Assembly: GCA_020354435.1 (NCBI GenBank)
Contig: CP070646.1
Location: 2,635,885-2,672,887 of the forward strand
Length of the DNA: 37,003 bases
Origin: Gammaproteobacteria bacterium
GTDB lineage: Bacteria; Pseudomonadota; Gammaproteobacteria; GCA-001735895
Direction: 5' to 3'
Shown here: positions 1-8,413 of the stretch, piece after piece
Layout: every line of letters begins with the position of its first letter
How positions within the stretch are numbered: position 1 is the stretch's first letter
Notes under the pieces: generated by a model
What the model was told of the DNA's origin: nothing
What the model saw: the letters and a program-made list of their open reading frames with translations, nothing else
Database searches by the model: none
Made by a program: the position numbers and the translations under genes

Positions 1-1393
1 AGGCGCCCAGCTCGCCGGTTACGTATCGCGCGATCTGCGGCTTCGCCATAACCTCGCGCATGGCCAGCACACCGCGCCGCAGTTCGTCGAGATCCCGCGG
101 ATCGGAGAGAAAATTTGGATCGATCACGGGGTGATCCAGGGGATTGGCGCTGGCCAGGCGGACGCTGCCCAGCGAGCGGGGCCGCTCGAGGTTAATGTCG
201 ATCTGAATGCCAGGCTTCGCTACCTTGCGCCCACGCACCAGCAGTTTGCGGCCGAGACGCTGCAATAGCGGAGTTGATTCATCAGCGCCGTTTACCAGGT
301 TTTCATCCACCACCATCGGTGTCATGAACACTTCAAACTCGGGCAGGGCCGGGTCGTCGAGAGCGTGAAACAGAGCGACCGAGAAAAAGGCGCCGGCTCC
401 CGAACCCTTGCCACTCCACAACCACTGCGCCATCAGCGACGCGGCCTTGTCAAGGCGCTGAAAACGGGCAAGGCTAAGGTCCATGCGCTCGGAACCATAC
501 TGCATCGAGACGTCCAGGTGGTCAGCCAGATTTTCACCTACGCCCGCATGATCGAGCACGGTTTCGATACCGTGTTCGGCCAGGTGATCCGCCGGGCCGA
601 TTCCCGACAGCATCAGCGTCTGCGGCGTGCCGAAGGCTCCCTGGCACAGAATAACTTCGCGGCGCGCGTGAATCCGTTCGCCGTTAACGGTTTCCAGGCC
701 GACCGCGCGTTGACCGTCGAGGCTCACCCGCGCGACCTGGCGGCCGGTTAGAATCGTCAGGTTAGCGGGAGGCTTGTCGAGATAGGCAATGGCCGAGGAT
801 TGCCGAACACCGCGATGAACCGTGCTGTCGGTACGTCCGATGCCAGTCCGCTCCGCCCCGTTAAAATCGTCCAGGAGTACGTGGCCGGCGTCTATAGCGG
901 CCTCGATAAAAGCGCGCTCCAGGGTACCGAAATTAGCCGAAAGCTCTGTTTTTAGCGGCCCCTCGACTCCATGCCAACAGTCGTTTCGGTTCTGCGCGCC
1001 CTGAGCACGTCGGAAATACGGCAGCAGGTCGGCAAAACCCCAACCGCGAAGGCCGCTCTGGCGCCAGCCGTCATAATCCGCCGGAACCCCGCGCATGTAA
1101 ATCATGCCGTTCATGATCGAGGACCCGCCGAGAGCCTTGCCCCGTGGAAAATAAATGCGCCGCCCGTTCAGCCCCGCCTGCGGCACCGACTCGAATCCCC
1201 AGTCGAGTGCGGGATTACCGAAGACGAAACCGTTACCGGCGGGCATTCGAATGAACAGATTGCGACCGTTTCCACCGGCCTCGACCAGGCACACCTTGAC
1301 CGATGGATCCTCGCTCAGGCGCGCGGCCAGCACACAACCGGCGCTGCCGGCGCCGGCGATGACGTAATCGTAATCTGGCAGCTGTACCGGCAT
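1..1393 (-). CDS. GMC-family oxidoreductase (choline dehydrogenase-like), 3' end cut by window edge
   Basis: FAD-dependent alcohol dehydrogenase/oxidase of the glucose-methanol-choline family. My translation from the ATG at 1393 runs 464 codons without a stop to the left edge. The N terminus carries the dinucleotide-binding motif VIAGAGSAGCVLAARL, followed by the family signatures FPRGKALGGSSIMNGMIYMRG in two parts around residues 80-100 and QGAFGTPQTLMLSGIGP near residue 260. About 70 C-terminal residues, including the catalytic His and its His/Asn partner, lie outside the window. The start is 6 bases after the stop of the LeuB-like gene, so the two are probably co-transcribed. The family acts on many alcohols (choline, long-chain alcohols, polyols), so the substrate cannot be read from sequence alone. 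Confidence 0.9.
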   Translation of the reverse strand, partial: MPVQLPDYDYVIAGAGSAGCVLAARLSEDPSVKVCLVEAGGNGRNLFIRMPAGNGFVFGNPALDWGFESVPQAGLNGRRIYFPRGKALGGSSIMNGMIYMRGVPADYDGWRQSGLRGWGFADLLPYFRRAQGAQNRNDCWHGVEGPLKTELSANFGTLERAFIEAAIDAGHVLLDDFNGAERTGIGRTDSTVHRGVRQSSAIAYLDKPPANLTILTGRQVARVSLDGQRAVGLETVNGERIHARREVILCQGAFGTPQTLMLSGIGPADHLAEHGIETVLDHAGVGENLADHLDVSMQYGSERMDLSLARFQRLDKAASLMAQWLWSGKGSGAGAFFSVALFHALDDPALPEFEVFMTPMVVDENLVNGADESTPLLQRLGRKLLVRGRKVAKPGIQIDINLERPRSLGSVRLASANPLDHPVIDPNFLSDPRDLDELRRGVLAMREVMAKPQIARYVTGELGA

Positions 1394-1399
1394 GCGGGG

Positions 1400-2500
1400 C
1401 TAGAGCGCTCGAAATTGCCGAATCACCGCGTCGGTCATTTGCTTTGTGCTATGCGTACCGCCGAGATCGCGCGTGGCGAAACCCTCGTTCAGTGCCGCAT
1501 CGACCGCGGCATCGATCTTGCGCGCGCAGACCACTTCGCCGGCGCTGTAATCGAGCAGCATCGCCACCGACAGGATCGTACCAATGGGGTTGGCAATTCC
1601 GAGACCTGCGATGTCCGGCGCGCTGCCGTGCACCGGCTCGTAGATTGCCGGCTTTTCCGTGCGCCCGCCGACGGGCAGTTCCGCCAGGCAGGCCGACGGC
1701 AGCATGCCGAGCGAACCGGCGATCGCACCCGACTGGTCGGAGAGCAGATCGCCGAACAGGTTGTCCGCCAGGATGACATCGAAATCGGCCGGCCGGCAGC
1801 ACAGCTGGTAGGCGGCATTGTCGGTATAAAAATGGGTCAGATCGACATCGGCAAACTCCGACCTGCCGACGCGGCCGACGACTTCTCGCCATAGCTTGCC
1901 GGCGACGAATACATTGGACTTGTCGACCGACAGCAGGCGCCCCCGACGCCGGCGTGCGACCTCGAAACCGACTCGTGCGAAGCGTTCGATTTCGGCCTCG
2001 GTATATTCGTTCAGATCGTAACCGCGGCGGCCACGATCGGCGGTCTCGTCGATGCCGCGGGTTTGCGTGAACATGGCACCGCCGCAAAGCTCGCGCATAA
2101 CCATGACATCGGCGCCGCGGATGACTTCGGGTTTGAACGCGGTGCGCGCAAGCAGCGCCTCGTGCGCACGGGCGTGACGCAGGCAGGCGAACACCTGCAG
2201 CTCGTGACGCAGCTTCATCAGCCCGTCCTGTTCCTCGGGCCCGCCGTCGACGACGATATGATCCCAGCGCGGGCCGCCGGTTGCACCGACTAACAGCGCA
2301 TCCGAGTGCCGTGCCTTGTCCAGCGTTTCGGCACGAATGAAGCGGCCGAATTTTTCAAAGCATGCACCGTGCAGCAAATCTTCGCTGAGATCGATGCCGA
2401 GGCCAACCGACTTGGACGCAACTTCGAGTACCTGTAGCGAGGCTTCGACCACCTCGGGGCCGATGCCGTCGCCACCCAGCGCCAGTAGTTTCAGTGCCAT
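1400..2500 (-). CDS. LeuB-like isocitrate/isopropylmalate dehydrogenase family protein
   Basis: NAD-dependent beta-hydroxyacid oxidative decarboxylase, 366 aa, the usual length for LeuB. Visible signatures are the N-terminal LALGGDGIGPEV, the metal and substrate site VDKSNVF and DNLFGDLLSDQSGAIAGSLG, and the NAD-binding segment EPVHGSAPDIAGLGIANPIG. The substrate helix reads GLMKLRHELQVFACLRH, where isopropylmalate dehydrogenases have GLLxLRxxxxLFANLRP. The conserved arginines are kept but the Pro after LR is His. Leucine biosynthesis partners leuC and leuD are not nearby. The neighbours are a GMC dehydrogenase and, divergently, a hydroxypyruvate isomerase-like gene, so tartrate, malate or another 2-hydroxyacid is as plausible a substrate as isopropylmalate. 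Confidence 0.85.
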   Translation of the reverse strand: MALKLLALGGDGIGPEVVEASLQVLEVASKSVGLGIDLSEDLLHGACFEKFGRFIRAETLDKARHSDALLVGATGGPRWDHIVVDGGPEEQDGLMKLRHELQVFACLRHARAHEALLARTAFKPEVIRGADVMVMRELCGGAMFTQTRGIDETADRGRRGYDLNEYTEAEIERFARVGFEVARRRRGRLLSVDKSNVFVAGKLWREVVGRVGRSEFADVDLTHFYTDNAAYQLCCRPADFDVILADNLFGDLLSDQSGAIAGSLGMLPSACLAELPVGGRTEKPAIYEPVHGSAPDIAGLGIANPIGTILSVAMLLDYSAGEVVCARKIDAAVDAALNEGFATRDLGGTHSTKQMTDAVIRQFRAL

Positions 2501-2643
2501 GCCACTACACTCTCAAAAAAAGAAATTATTATCGTGCTCGCAGGCGTTGTAAACTGATCATTTTCGAACGCCGTCATTGGAAAGACCGAACAGTGGGGAA
2601 ACCATCGCCGAACGCGATCGAGGACTTCGTGATCGCCAGGCGC

Positions 2644-2658
2644 CCAGTCGGCGACTGG
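2644..2658. promoter_or_regulatory. Perfect 6+6 inverted repeat in the leuB-like/hyi intergenic region
   Basis: CCAGTC-GGC-GACTGG is a perfect inverted repeat ending 28 bases before the TTG start of the isomerase gene. It could be an operator for the divergent pair or a short leader hairpin. No regulator gene is adjacent, so the role is a guess. Confidence 0.3.
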
Positions 2659-2686
2659 ACTCCTGTAGCGGTAAAAAGGTATCAAT

Positions 2687-3469
2687 TTGCCGAAATTCTG
2701 CGCCAATATCACCACCCTGTATCAGGAATTTCCGCCGATCGAACGTATTGGTCGAGCCGCCGCGGACGGCTTTGATGCGATCGAAATTCAGTTTCCTTAC
2801 GATCTGAAGCCAACCAGCCTGCGCCAGGCGCTGGATGCGCACGACATGCCGCTGGTTTTGATGAACTTTCCGGTCGGCGACCTGATGGCCGGCGGCCAGG
2901 GTCTGGCCTCGGTTCCCGCTTGCGAAGCCGAGTTCGACCAGGCCCTGCAGGAGGCGCGCAAGTATGCCGAAATTCTGCAGCCACGGGCGATGAACCTGCT
3001 CGCCGGCCGGCCCGACTCTCGGCACGACCGCGCGGACTGCCAGGCCGCGTTCGAAAACAGCCTGGGCAAGGCATACGAGCTGACGCGTGAACTCGGTATC
3101 AGGCTGCTAACCGAACCGGTTAACAGTATCGACCTGCCTGGATTTTTTCTCGACCGATTGCAGCAAGCCATCGACCTGATTGCGGCCCTGCCCGATATCG
3201 AGCTCGGCCTGCAGTACGATCTGTATCATATGCGAATGATGGGCGCGGATATCGAAAGCGAGCTGCCCGCGATCATCGACCGGGTCTGGCACATCCAGTT
3301 TTCCGACCTGCCCGGCCGTACCGAGCCCGGTCTCGGCAGTATCGATTTCGAATCGATTTTCGCGCTGATCGATGCGCTGGGATACCATGGCTACGTCGGC
3401 GCCGAGTATTTCCCGACGCTACCGACCACGGAAACGCTCCACTGGCTCACGGCTTATCTATCGAGCTGA
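2687..3469 (+). CDS. hyi: Hydroxypyruvate isomerase-like TIM-barrel protein
   Basis: Member of the xylose isomerase-like TIM barrel superfamily, 260 aa, matching the roughly 258 aa of Hyi. Hydroxypyruvate isomerase interconverts hydroxypyruvate and tartronate semialdehyde in glyoxylate metabolism. Recognisable segments are the N-terminal KFCANITTLYQEFP and DGFDAIEIQFPYD, the metal-site region LLTEPVNSIDLPGFFL, LQYDLYHMRMMGADI, and the substrate-loop motif HIQFSDLPGRTEPGLGSIDF. The start is a TTG preceded by AAAAAGG at a good distance. It is divergent from the LeuB-like/GMC pair and converges with the hydroxylase downstream with a 3-base gap. Other 3-keto sugar or sugar acid isomerases share this fold, so the exact substrate is less sure than the family. 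Confidence 0.85.
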   Translation: MPKFCANITTLYQEFPPIERIGRAAADGFDAIEIQFPYDLKPTSLRQALDAHDMPLVLMNFPVGDLMAGGQGLASVPACEAEFDQALQEARKYAEILQPRAMNLLAGRPDSRHDRADCQAAFENSLGKAYELTRELGIRLLTEPVNSIDLPGFFLDRLQQAIDLIAALPDIELGLQYDLYHMRMMGADIESELPAIIDRVWHIQFSDLPGRTEPGLGSIDFESIFALIDALGYHGYVGAEYFPTLPTTETLHWLTAYLSS

Positions 3470-3472
3470 TTG

Positions 3473-4456
3473 TCAGGCGGTCGCGCGGCGCTGCCGGCGC
3501 TTGCGCTCTTTCTGTGCCTGCAGCGATTCTCGGCTGCCGTCGTGCCAGCTGCCGAACAGTTGGTCCAGCGGTGACGTGGTATTGCCGAAATTGAAATTAA
3601 AGTACTGATGATGCAGCTGGTGAAACCAGTCGCCGGTAAAAAATCGCTTGCCGCCGATTTCGACGAAATTAAATCCCGAATGCGACGGTGCCGGGCCGAG
3701 ACTCATGTAGAGGCTCAGCAACACGATCACCACCGGGTGTACCGGCACGAACCAGACCAGGATGAAGACACTGAAGTACAGCAGGTGCTCGATCGGATGC
3801 ATCGAAATCCCGGTCCACGGCCCGGTATTGAGATTACGATGATGCAGCTCGTGCGAAATCCGGTAAAGCGGAGGCCAGTGAGACAGGCGATGGATACAAT
3901 AGAAATGAATCGTGCCCCAGAAGAAAACGCCGATGATGCAGGCCAGGAAATAGACCGGATGTTCGCTGATCGCAGGCACCGAGCGGTAACCATTGGCGTA
4001 GAGCCAGAAAGTGATCGCCTCGTAGGCGGTGCAGATGCTGACCCCGGAAACCAGGCTCCAGAACATGTTATCCCATACCTGGTTACCACACAGAAACTGT
4101 CTATTCTCCGTTGCCAGCCATTTGTCGTGGAACTTGTAGCGGTTACCCTGCCCGCGGCGCACGTACAGCCACCAGTGCAAACCGCCCGCGACCAGCATCA
4201 GCAGTGCGGCATTGCGCAACCAGATCGCCGCAATCCAGCCGGCCTCGAATTCCCGCATCGCTTCCAGCGACGGGGTCAGGTAGTACCAGCTGAGGAAAGC
4301 CAGCGCGATGATAAGATATCCCCAGGGAAACAGCATATCGAAAAGCAGGTATTTTAACGCCGCCAGCGGTCGCGGCGGCCAGCGGTAGAGGACCGGCAGG
4401 CCGATTGTCGATTCGGGCTGGTATTCGCCGGTAGGGTTAAAGGGTGTTGAAGCCAT
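3473..4456 (-). CDS. Sterol desaturase / fatty acid hydroxylase family membrane protein
   Basis: Integral membrane di-iron oxygenase, 327 aa. The iron-binding histidine clusters are all present: HRLSH (residues 189-193), HELHH (202-206) and HQLHH (279-283), with further histidines around HPIEHLLYF. Hydrophobic segments occur near residues 40-60, 80-97, 130-155, 165-185 and 225-255. The C terminus is a basic, probably cytosolic, tail. Members of the family hydroxylate or desaturate sterols, carotenoids, sphingolipids or ether lipids, and the substrate here is unknown. It is a single gene, convergent with the isomerase and divergent from the crotonase operon. Confidence 0.88.
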   Translation of the reverse strand: MASTPFNPTGEYQPESTIGLPVLYRWPPRPLAALKYLLFDMLFPWGYLIIALAFLSWYYLTPSLEAMREFEAGWIAAIWLRNAALLMLVAGGLHWWLYVRRGQGNRYKFHDKWLATENRQFLCGNQVWDNMFWSLVSGVSICTAYEAITFWLYANGYRSVPAISEHPVYFLACIIGVFFWGTIHFYCIHRLSHWPPLYRISHELHHRNLNTGPWTGISMHPIEHLLYFSVFILVWFVPVHPVVIVLLSLYMSLGPAPSHSGFNFVEIGGKRFFTGDWFHQLHHQYFNFNFGNTTSPLDQLFGSWHDGSRESLQAQKERKRRQRRATA

Positions 4457-4601
4457 TGCCGTTAACCGTTTGCCTGGAATGGTCGAGCGATTCTAGCGTC
4501 GCTTGAAGACCGCGGTAAAGTCTCAAATGCGTCACTATTGGCCGATGTTTAGCTAAAGGCGACCCACGATACCGGATGTTTGAAGTGATATATTTACCTC
4601 G

Positions 4602-4645
4602 AGACCCGATCGGTCTGTACGCTCCCGTGGAAAGCTGCTTATAAT
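4602..4645 (+). promoter_or_regulatory. Candidate operator and -10 element upstream of the crotonase/acyl-CoA synthetase operon
   Basis: A short palindrome, AGACC-CGATC-GGTCT (4602-4616), is followed by a perfect TATAAT at 4640-4645, 29 bases before the ATG at 4675. No good -35 hexamer sits at 17 bases, so an activator or a repressor at the palindrome is possible. Confidence 0.4.
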
Positions 4646-4674
4646 CATCCGAATACGTGCTCGCCGAGAACTCC

Positions 4675-5493
4675 ATGCCATATAACACCATCGAATTTGA
4701 TCGCCAGGGCCCGCTGGCGGTAATCAGTCTTAACCGCCCGCAAAAACTCAACGCGATCAACGCCGAAATGATCGACGAAATTCACCATGCCTTCGACCAG
4801 ATCGAAGCCAACGATGCCGTGCACGCGGTCGTCGTCAACGGCAATGGCCGCGCCTTTTGCGCCGGTTTCGATCTCCAGGCCGGGATCGAGGCCAACCGCA
4901 AAACCGAGGCCGATTGGCGCAAGGCGATCAACGCCGATCTAAAACTGATCATGCGTTTCTGGCATTGCTCCAAGCCGACTATCGCCGTGGTCCACGGTTA
5001 CGCGCTGGCCGGCGGCTTCGAGATCGCGCTCGCCTGCGACATGAGCGTGTGCGAAAAGGGCAGCCGCTTCGGCGAGCCCGAGCTGCGTTTCGGCAGCAGC
5101 ATCGTCGCGCTGTTGCTGCCCTGGTACGTCAACCCGAAACGGGCGAAGAAGATGCTGCTGACCGGCCAGGACCGGATGCGCGCCAGCGAGGCGCTCGACT
5201 ATGGCATCGTCAACGAGGTCGTCGAAGAGGGCAAGGGTCTCGAACGCGGTATCGAGCTCGCCCGGGAAGTCGCGCTGATGGATCCCGACTCGGTTCGCCT
5301 GACCAAGCGCGCGATCAACCAGACTTACGACATCATGGGGCTGGACCAGGCGCTGCGCAAAGGCGCCGACACCTCGGTCAAGATCGAAACGCTGGAAACC
5401 GAGCTGCGCAAGCGCTTCAATCAGATACTGCGCAGCGAGGGCCTGAAACACGCACTGGCCTGGCGCGAGGCGCGGCTCGACCGGAATGAGTGA
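4675..5493 (+). CDS. Enoyl-CoA hydratase/isomerase (crotonase) family protein
   Basis: Acyl-CoA hydratase/isomerase fold, 272 aa from the ATG at 4675. An upstream GTG at 4657 would add six residues, but conserved similarity starts at MPYNTIEF. Family marks are ISLNRPQKLNAIN, the oxyanion-hole segment NGRAFCAGFDL and ALAGGFEIALACDMSV. Both glutamates used for hydration are present, in GGFEIA and in FGEPELRFG. The gene overlaps the acyl-CoA synthetase start by 8 bases, so the two are translationally coupled and likely handle the same acid: activation to a CoA thioester, then hydration or cleavage of its double bond. The pairing resembles hydroxycinnamate or short-chain acid catabolism, but that is inference. 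Confidence 0.88.
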   Translation: MPYNTIEFDRQGPLAVISLNRPQKLNAINAEMIDEIHHAFDQIEANDAVHAVVVNGNGRAFCAGFDLQAGIEANRKTEADWRKAINADLKLIMRFWHCSKPTIAVVHGYALAGGFEIALACDMSVCEKGSRFGEPELRFGSSIVALLLPWYVNPKRAKKMLLTGQDRMRASEALDYGIVNEVVEEGKGLERGIELAREVALMDPDSVRLTKRAINQTYDIMGLDQALRKGADTSVKIETLETELRKRFNQILRSEGLKHALAWREARLDRNE

Positions 5494-7579
5494 ACACTAT
5501 CTCGATCCACTGCTGCGGCCGGCGCGCATCGCGCTGGTCGGCGCTTCCGAGCGTGCCGGCTCGCCCGGCGCCACCCTCGCCGACATGGTTATCAATTCCG
5601 GCTTCGCCGGCGAGATTTTCCCGGTCAATCGACGCAGCCGCGAAATTCTCGGTCAGACCTGTTACCCCACCATCGAATCGCTGCCGTCAACGGTCGAACA
5701 TGTCGTCATCGCGCTCGGCAATGCACAGCTCGAAACTGCGCTCGAGGCGAGTATCGATCACGGCGCAAAAGCGGCGACGATTTACTCCAGCGGCGTGCTC
5801 GACGATGACAGCGAACCGAAACTGATCCAGCGCCTGGCCGAGATGGCGCAGGCCGCCGGTATTCACGTCTGCGGCCTGAACGGCATGGGATTCTATAATA
5901 TCGGCGCCGACCTGTACGCCGGCATCTTTCCGCGCTCGGCCGAAATCATCAAGGGCGAAATCAGTTACATCGCGCAATCCGGCTCGGCCTTCACCACGCT
6001 GGCACACAACGGCTGCCGACTCGGTTTCAACCTGTGCGTTTCGGCCGGCAACGAGATGACGACGACGGTCGCCGACTACATGGACTGGAGCCTGGAACAA
6101 CCGGACACGCGCGTGATCGGGCTGTTTCTGGAAACGATACGCAATCCGCAAGCCTTTATAGCCGCGCTCGAAAAGGCCAACCGGAAAAACATTCCGGTGG
6201 TGGTGTTGAAGATCGGAAAGTCGCCGCTCGGCGCGGCGATGGCGCTGACCCATACCGGCGCGATCGCCGGTAACCATGCCGTATTCGAAGCGCTGTTCAA
6301 GCGTTACGGCGTAATCGAGGTCGACGACTTCGACGAGATGGCATCGATCCTGATGCTGCTGCAATCCGGGCGCGAGGCCGCCGACGGCGGTTTTGCCGCG
6401 GCCTTCGAATCGGGCGGATTTCGCGAACTGGTCACCGACGAGGCATTCGAACACGGCATCGAATTTGCCCGCCTTGAAGACTCGACCATTGCCGAGCTCG
6501 AGAAAAACCTGGATCCCGGGCTCAAGCCGGAAAATCCGCTCGACGCCTGGGGGTCACACGAACGCTTCGAGCAGCGCTTCGAGGCCTGCATGCACGCGCT
6601 GATGCAGGATCCCAATGTCGCCGCGGGCGCTTTCATCAGCAACTATCGCGACGGCTATTACCTGTCCGAAGCGATTTTCCGCGCGGTCGAGTCGGTCAGC
6701 AAAAAAACCGACAAGCCGATCGCGCTGGCTACATGCTATTCCGATCTGGCCAACGCCGAAATCTGCCGTCGCGCGCACGCCGCCGGGGTACCCGTGATCG
6801 ATGGCGCACACGAAACCCTGCTCGCATTTCGCCACCTGTTCGACTATCACCGCTTCAGGTACAAACCGCCGCGTGACAGGGTGAAGGCTGCGCTCGCCGC
6901 GGAGCGTATCGAAGACTGGCGGCAAAGACTTTCAGCGTTCGAATCCGATTCGCTCGGCGAGAGCGATGCCCTGGCGCTGATGGCCGACTTTGACCTGCCC
7001 GTGGTCAAACACAGGCTAATCTCGAGCCAGGCCGAATTGCTCAGCGCCGCTGACGAAATCGGTTACCCGCTGGTGCTGAAAACCGCCGAAGCCGGGCTCG
7101 ACCACAAAAGCGACAGCAATGGCGTCTTCGTCAATATCGACTCAGAGTCCGATTTGCGGCAGTACTATGCGGACCTGTGCGGCCGTCTCGGACCGAAAGC
7201 GCTGGTTTCGCAAATGCTAGCCGACGGCATCGAAATCGGGCTCGGCACGCTCAACGACCCGCAGTTCGGGCCGATCGTCATGGTCGCCGCGGGCGGTATC
7301 CTGATCGAGCTGCTGTCCGATCGCGCGGTCGCGATGTGTCCGCTGGATGCAAACGAGGCGGACGAATTGCTGACCTCGCTCAAGGTGGACAAGTTGCTGC
7401 GCGGGGTGCGCGGCAAGCCACCGGTAAACCGGCAAGCGCTGATCGCATGCATCGTCAAGCTGTCGCAAATCGCCTGGGAATTGCGCGACGGCATCGACTC
7501 CATCGACATCAATCCCGTTATCGCCAATGCGCAAGTCGCGCTCGCGGTCGACGCCCTGATAATCCGTAAAAAAGAATAA
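5486..7579 (+). CDS. NDP-forming acyl-CoA synthetase (acetate-CoA ligase family, ATP-grasp)
   Basis: Single-chain ADP-forming acyl-CoA synthetase, 697 aa. The N-terminal CoA-binding Rossmann domain (about residues 1-130, RPARIALVGASERAGSPG) leads into succinyl-CoA-ligase-like domains with the phosphorylated-histidine region ALTHTGAIAGN, His256. The C-terminal third (from about residue 490) is an ATP-grasp domain: YPLVLKTAEAGLDHKSDSNG, VSQMLADGIEIGLG, and the C-terminal DSIDINPVIAN. The reaction is acid + CoA + ATP to acyl-CoA + ADP + phosphate. It starts inside the crotonase gene (ATG at 5486). No acetyltransferase domain is fused, unlike the PatZ lysine acetyltransferases. The acid is unknown. 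Confidence 0.9.
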   Translation: MSEHYLDPLLRPARIALVGASERAGSPGATLADMVINSGFAGEIFPVNRRSREILGQTCYPTIESLPSTVEHVVIALGNAQLETALEASIDHGAKAATIYSSGVLDDDSEPKLIQRLAEMAQAAGIHVCGLNGMGFYNIGADLYAGIFPRSAEIIKGEISYIAQSGSAFTTLAHNGCRLGFNLCVSAGNEMTTTVADYMDWSLEQPDTRVIGLFLETIRNPQAFIAALEKANRKNIPVVVLKIGKSPLGAAMALTHTGAIAGNHAVFEALFKRYGVIEVDDFDEMASILMLLQSGREAADGGFAAAFESGGFRELVTDEAFEHGIEFARLEDSTIAELEKNLDPGLKPENPLDAWGSHERFEQRFEACMHALMQDPNVAAGAFISNYRDGYYLSEAIFRAVESVSKKTDKPIALATCYSDLANAEICRRAHAAGVPVIDGAHETLLAFRHLFDYHRFRYKPPRDRVKAALAAERIEDWRQRLSAFESDSLGESDALALMADFDLPVVKHRLISSQAELLSAADEIGYPLVLKTAEAGLDHKSDSNGVFVNIDSESDLRQYYADLCGRLGPKALVSQMLADGIEIGLGTLNDPQFGPIVMVAAGGILIELLSDRAVAMCPLDANEADELLTSLKVDKLLRGVRGKPPVNRQALIACIVKLSQIAWELRDGIDSIDINPVIANAQVALAVDALIIRKKE

Positions 7580-7604
7580 AGCCGGAACGGCGCTCAAGTT
7601 AGCT

Positions 7605-7749
7605 CGTCATTGCGAGGAGCGCGAGGCCTACCGGATGGCCAAAGGCCGTCCGGGGGGCCGTGGCGGGACGAAGCAATCTCCCTCGGTAGACGTGGTGCTT
7701 GATTTCGCAACAGGGTCGAGAAGATTGCTTAGCTTTGCTCGCAATGACG
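7605..7749. repeat. Palindromic repeat element with nested inverted repeats (MITE/REP-like)
   Basis: The 145-base element is bounded by a perfect 12-base inverted repeat, CGTCATTGCGAG (7605-7616) and CTCGCAATGACG (7738-7749). A second inner pair, AAGCAATCT (7671-7679) and AGATTGCTT (7722-7730), is nested inside. It lies between the convergent ends of the acyl-CoA synthetase and SDR genes and has no credible ORF of its own. From memory, elements with CGTCATTGCGAG ends and GAAGCAATCT interiors are scattered as non-autonomous intergenic repeats in many proteobacterial genomes. It may also serve as a bidirectional terminator here. Confidence 0.75.
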
Positions 7750-7775
7750 GCGGGCACCGGTCATGGCGTGTTTTA

Positions 7776-8381
7776 CTAACCGAAATCGACGATGAAGACC
7801 TGGCCGCTGAGACAACCTTCGACCGCCTTGCAGTAAGCCAGACCGACAGCTTCGTTGGACACGTGGTAGTGACCGTGGAAAAAGCCTTCGTACTTTTGCC
7901 TCGAGACTTCGAGCACTTCCGGGCTAACCGTGTTGATACGGATAGCGCGCGGCATGTCGACGGCGGCGCCGCGGACGAAGCCGTCGAGCGCGCCGTTGGC
8001 CGCGGCCGCGCAGGAACCGCCTCGAATCGGGTCGCGGTTCAATACGCCGCTGGTCAGCGTGAACGAACCACCGTCATTGACGTAATCGAAGCCTTCGAGC
8101 ACGAGGTTCACCTGCGGCAGCAGCTTGTGGTTGATGCCTTTCATGAATTGCTCGCTGGTCATTTGATCGACCGGACCGAAATGGCCGTGACCGACCGCGC
8201 TGACCACCGCGTCGACCTTGCCAACCTGCTGATACATCGCGCGGATGCTGTCGATATCCTCGATATCCATTCGAACGTCGCCGCCGCTGCGATTAACGCG
8301 GATGACTTCATGGCGCTGCGCCAGCGCATCCGCCGCAGCCTTGCCGACGGCGCCGCTGGCGCCAACAACGATTACTTTCAT
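7776..8381 (-). CDS. Short SDR-fold protein lacking the catalytic Tyr/Lys pair
   Basis: Rossmann-fold short-chain dehydrogenase/reductase homologue of only 201 aa. The nucleotide-binding GASGAVG (residues 7-13) and the mid-strand SAVGHGHFG are clear, and TSGVL supplies the usual serine near residue 111. The YxxxK motif is absent: the matching segment reads SCAAAANGALDGFV, with Ala125 and Asn129 at the expected Tyr and Lys positions. IRINTVSPEVLE is the normal segment after the active site. A short SDR subfamily with this feature exists, so this is not necessarily decay. The gene starts 32 bases after the aminotransferase stop and is probably in its operon. Confidence 0.85.
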   Translation of the reverse strand: MKVIVVGASGAVGKAAADALAQRHEVIRVNRSGGDVRMDIEDIDSIRAMYQQVGKVDAVVSAVGHGHFGPVDQMTSEQFMKGINHKLLPQVNLVLEGFDYVNDGGSFTLTSGVLNRDPIRGGSCAAAANGALDGFVRGAAVDMPRAIRINTVSPEVLEVSRQKYEGFFHGHYHVSNEAVGLAYCKAVEGCLSGQVFIVDFG

Positions 8382-8413
8382 CGGACCTCCCCCGGGAAAA
8401 TCGAGCGGCTATG

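Noticed and set aside
971..1894. Long plus-strand open frame of 307 codons
   Set aside because: It is antisense to the GMC and LeuB-like genes, whose protein motifs are unmistakable. High GC content leaves opposite frames open.
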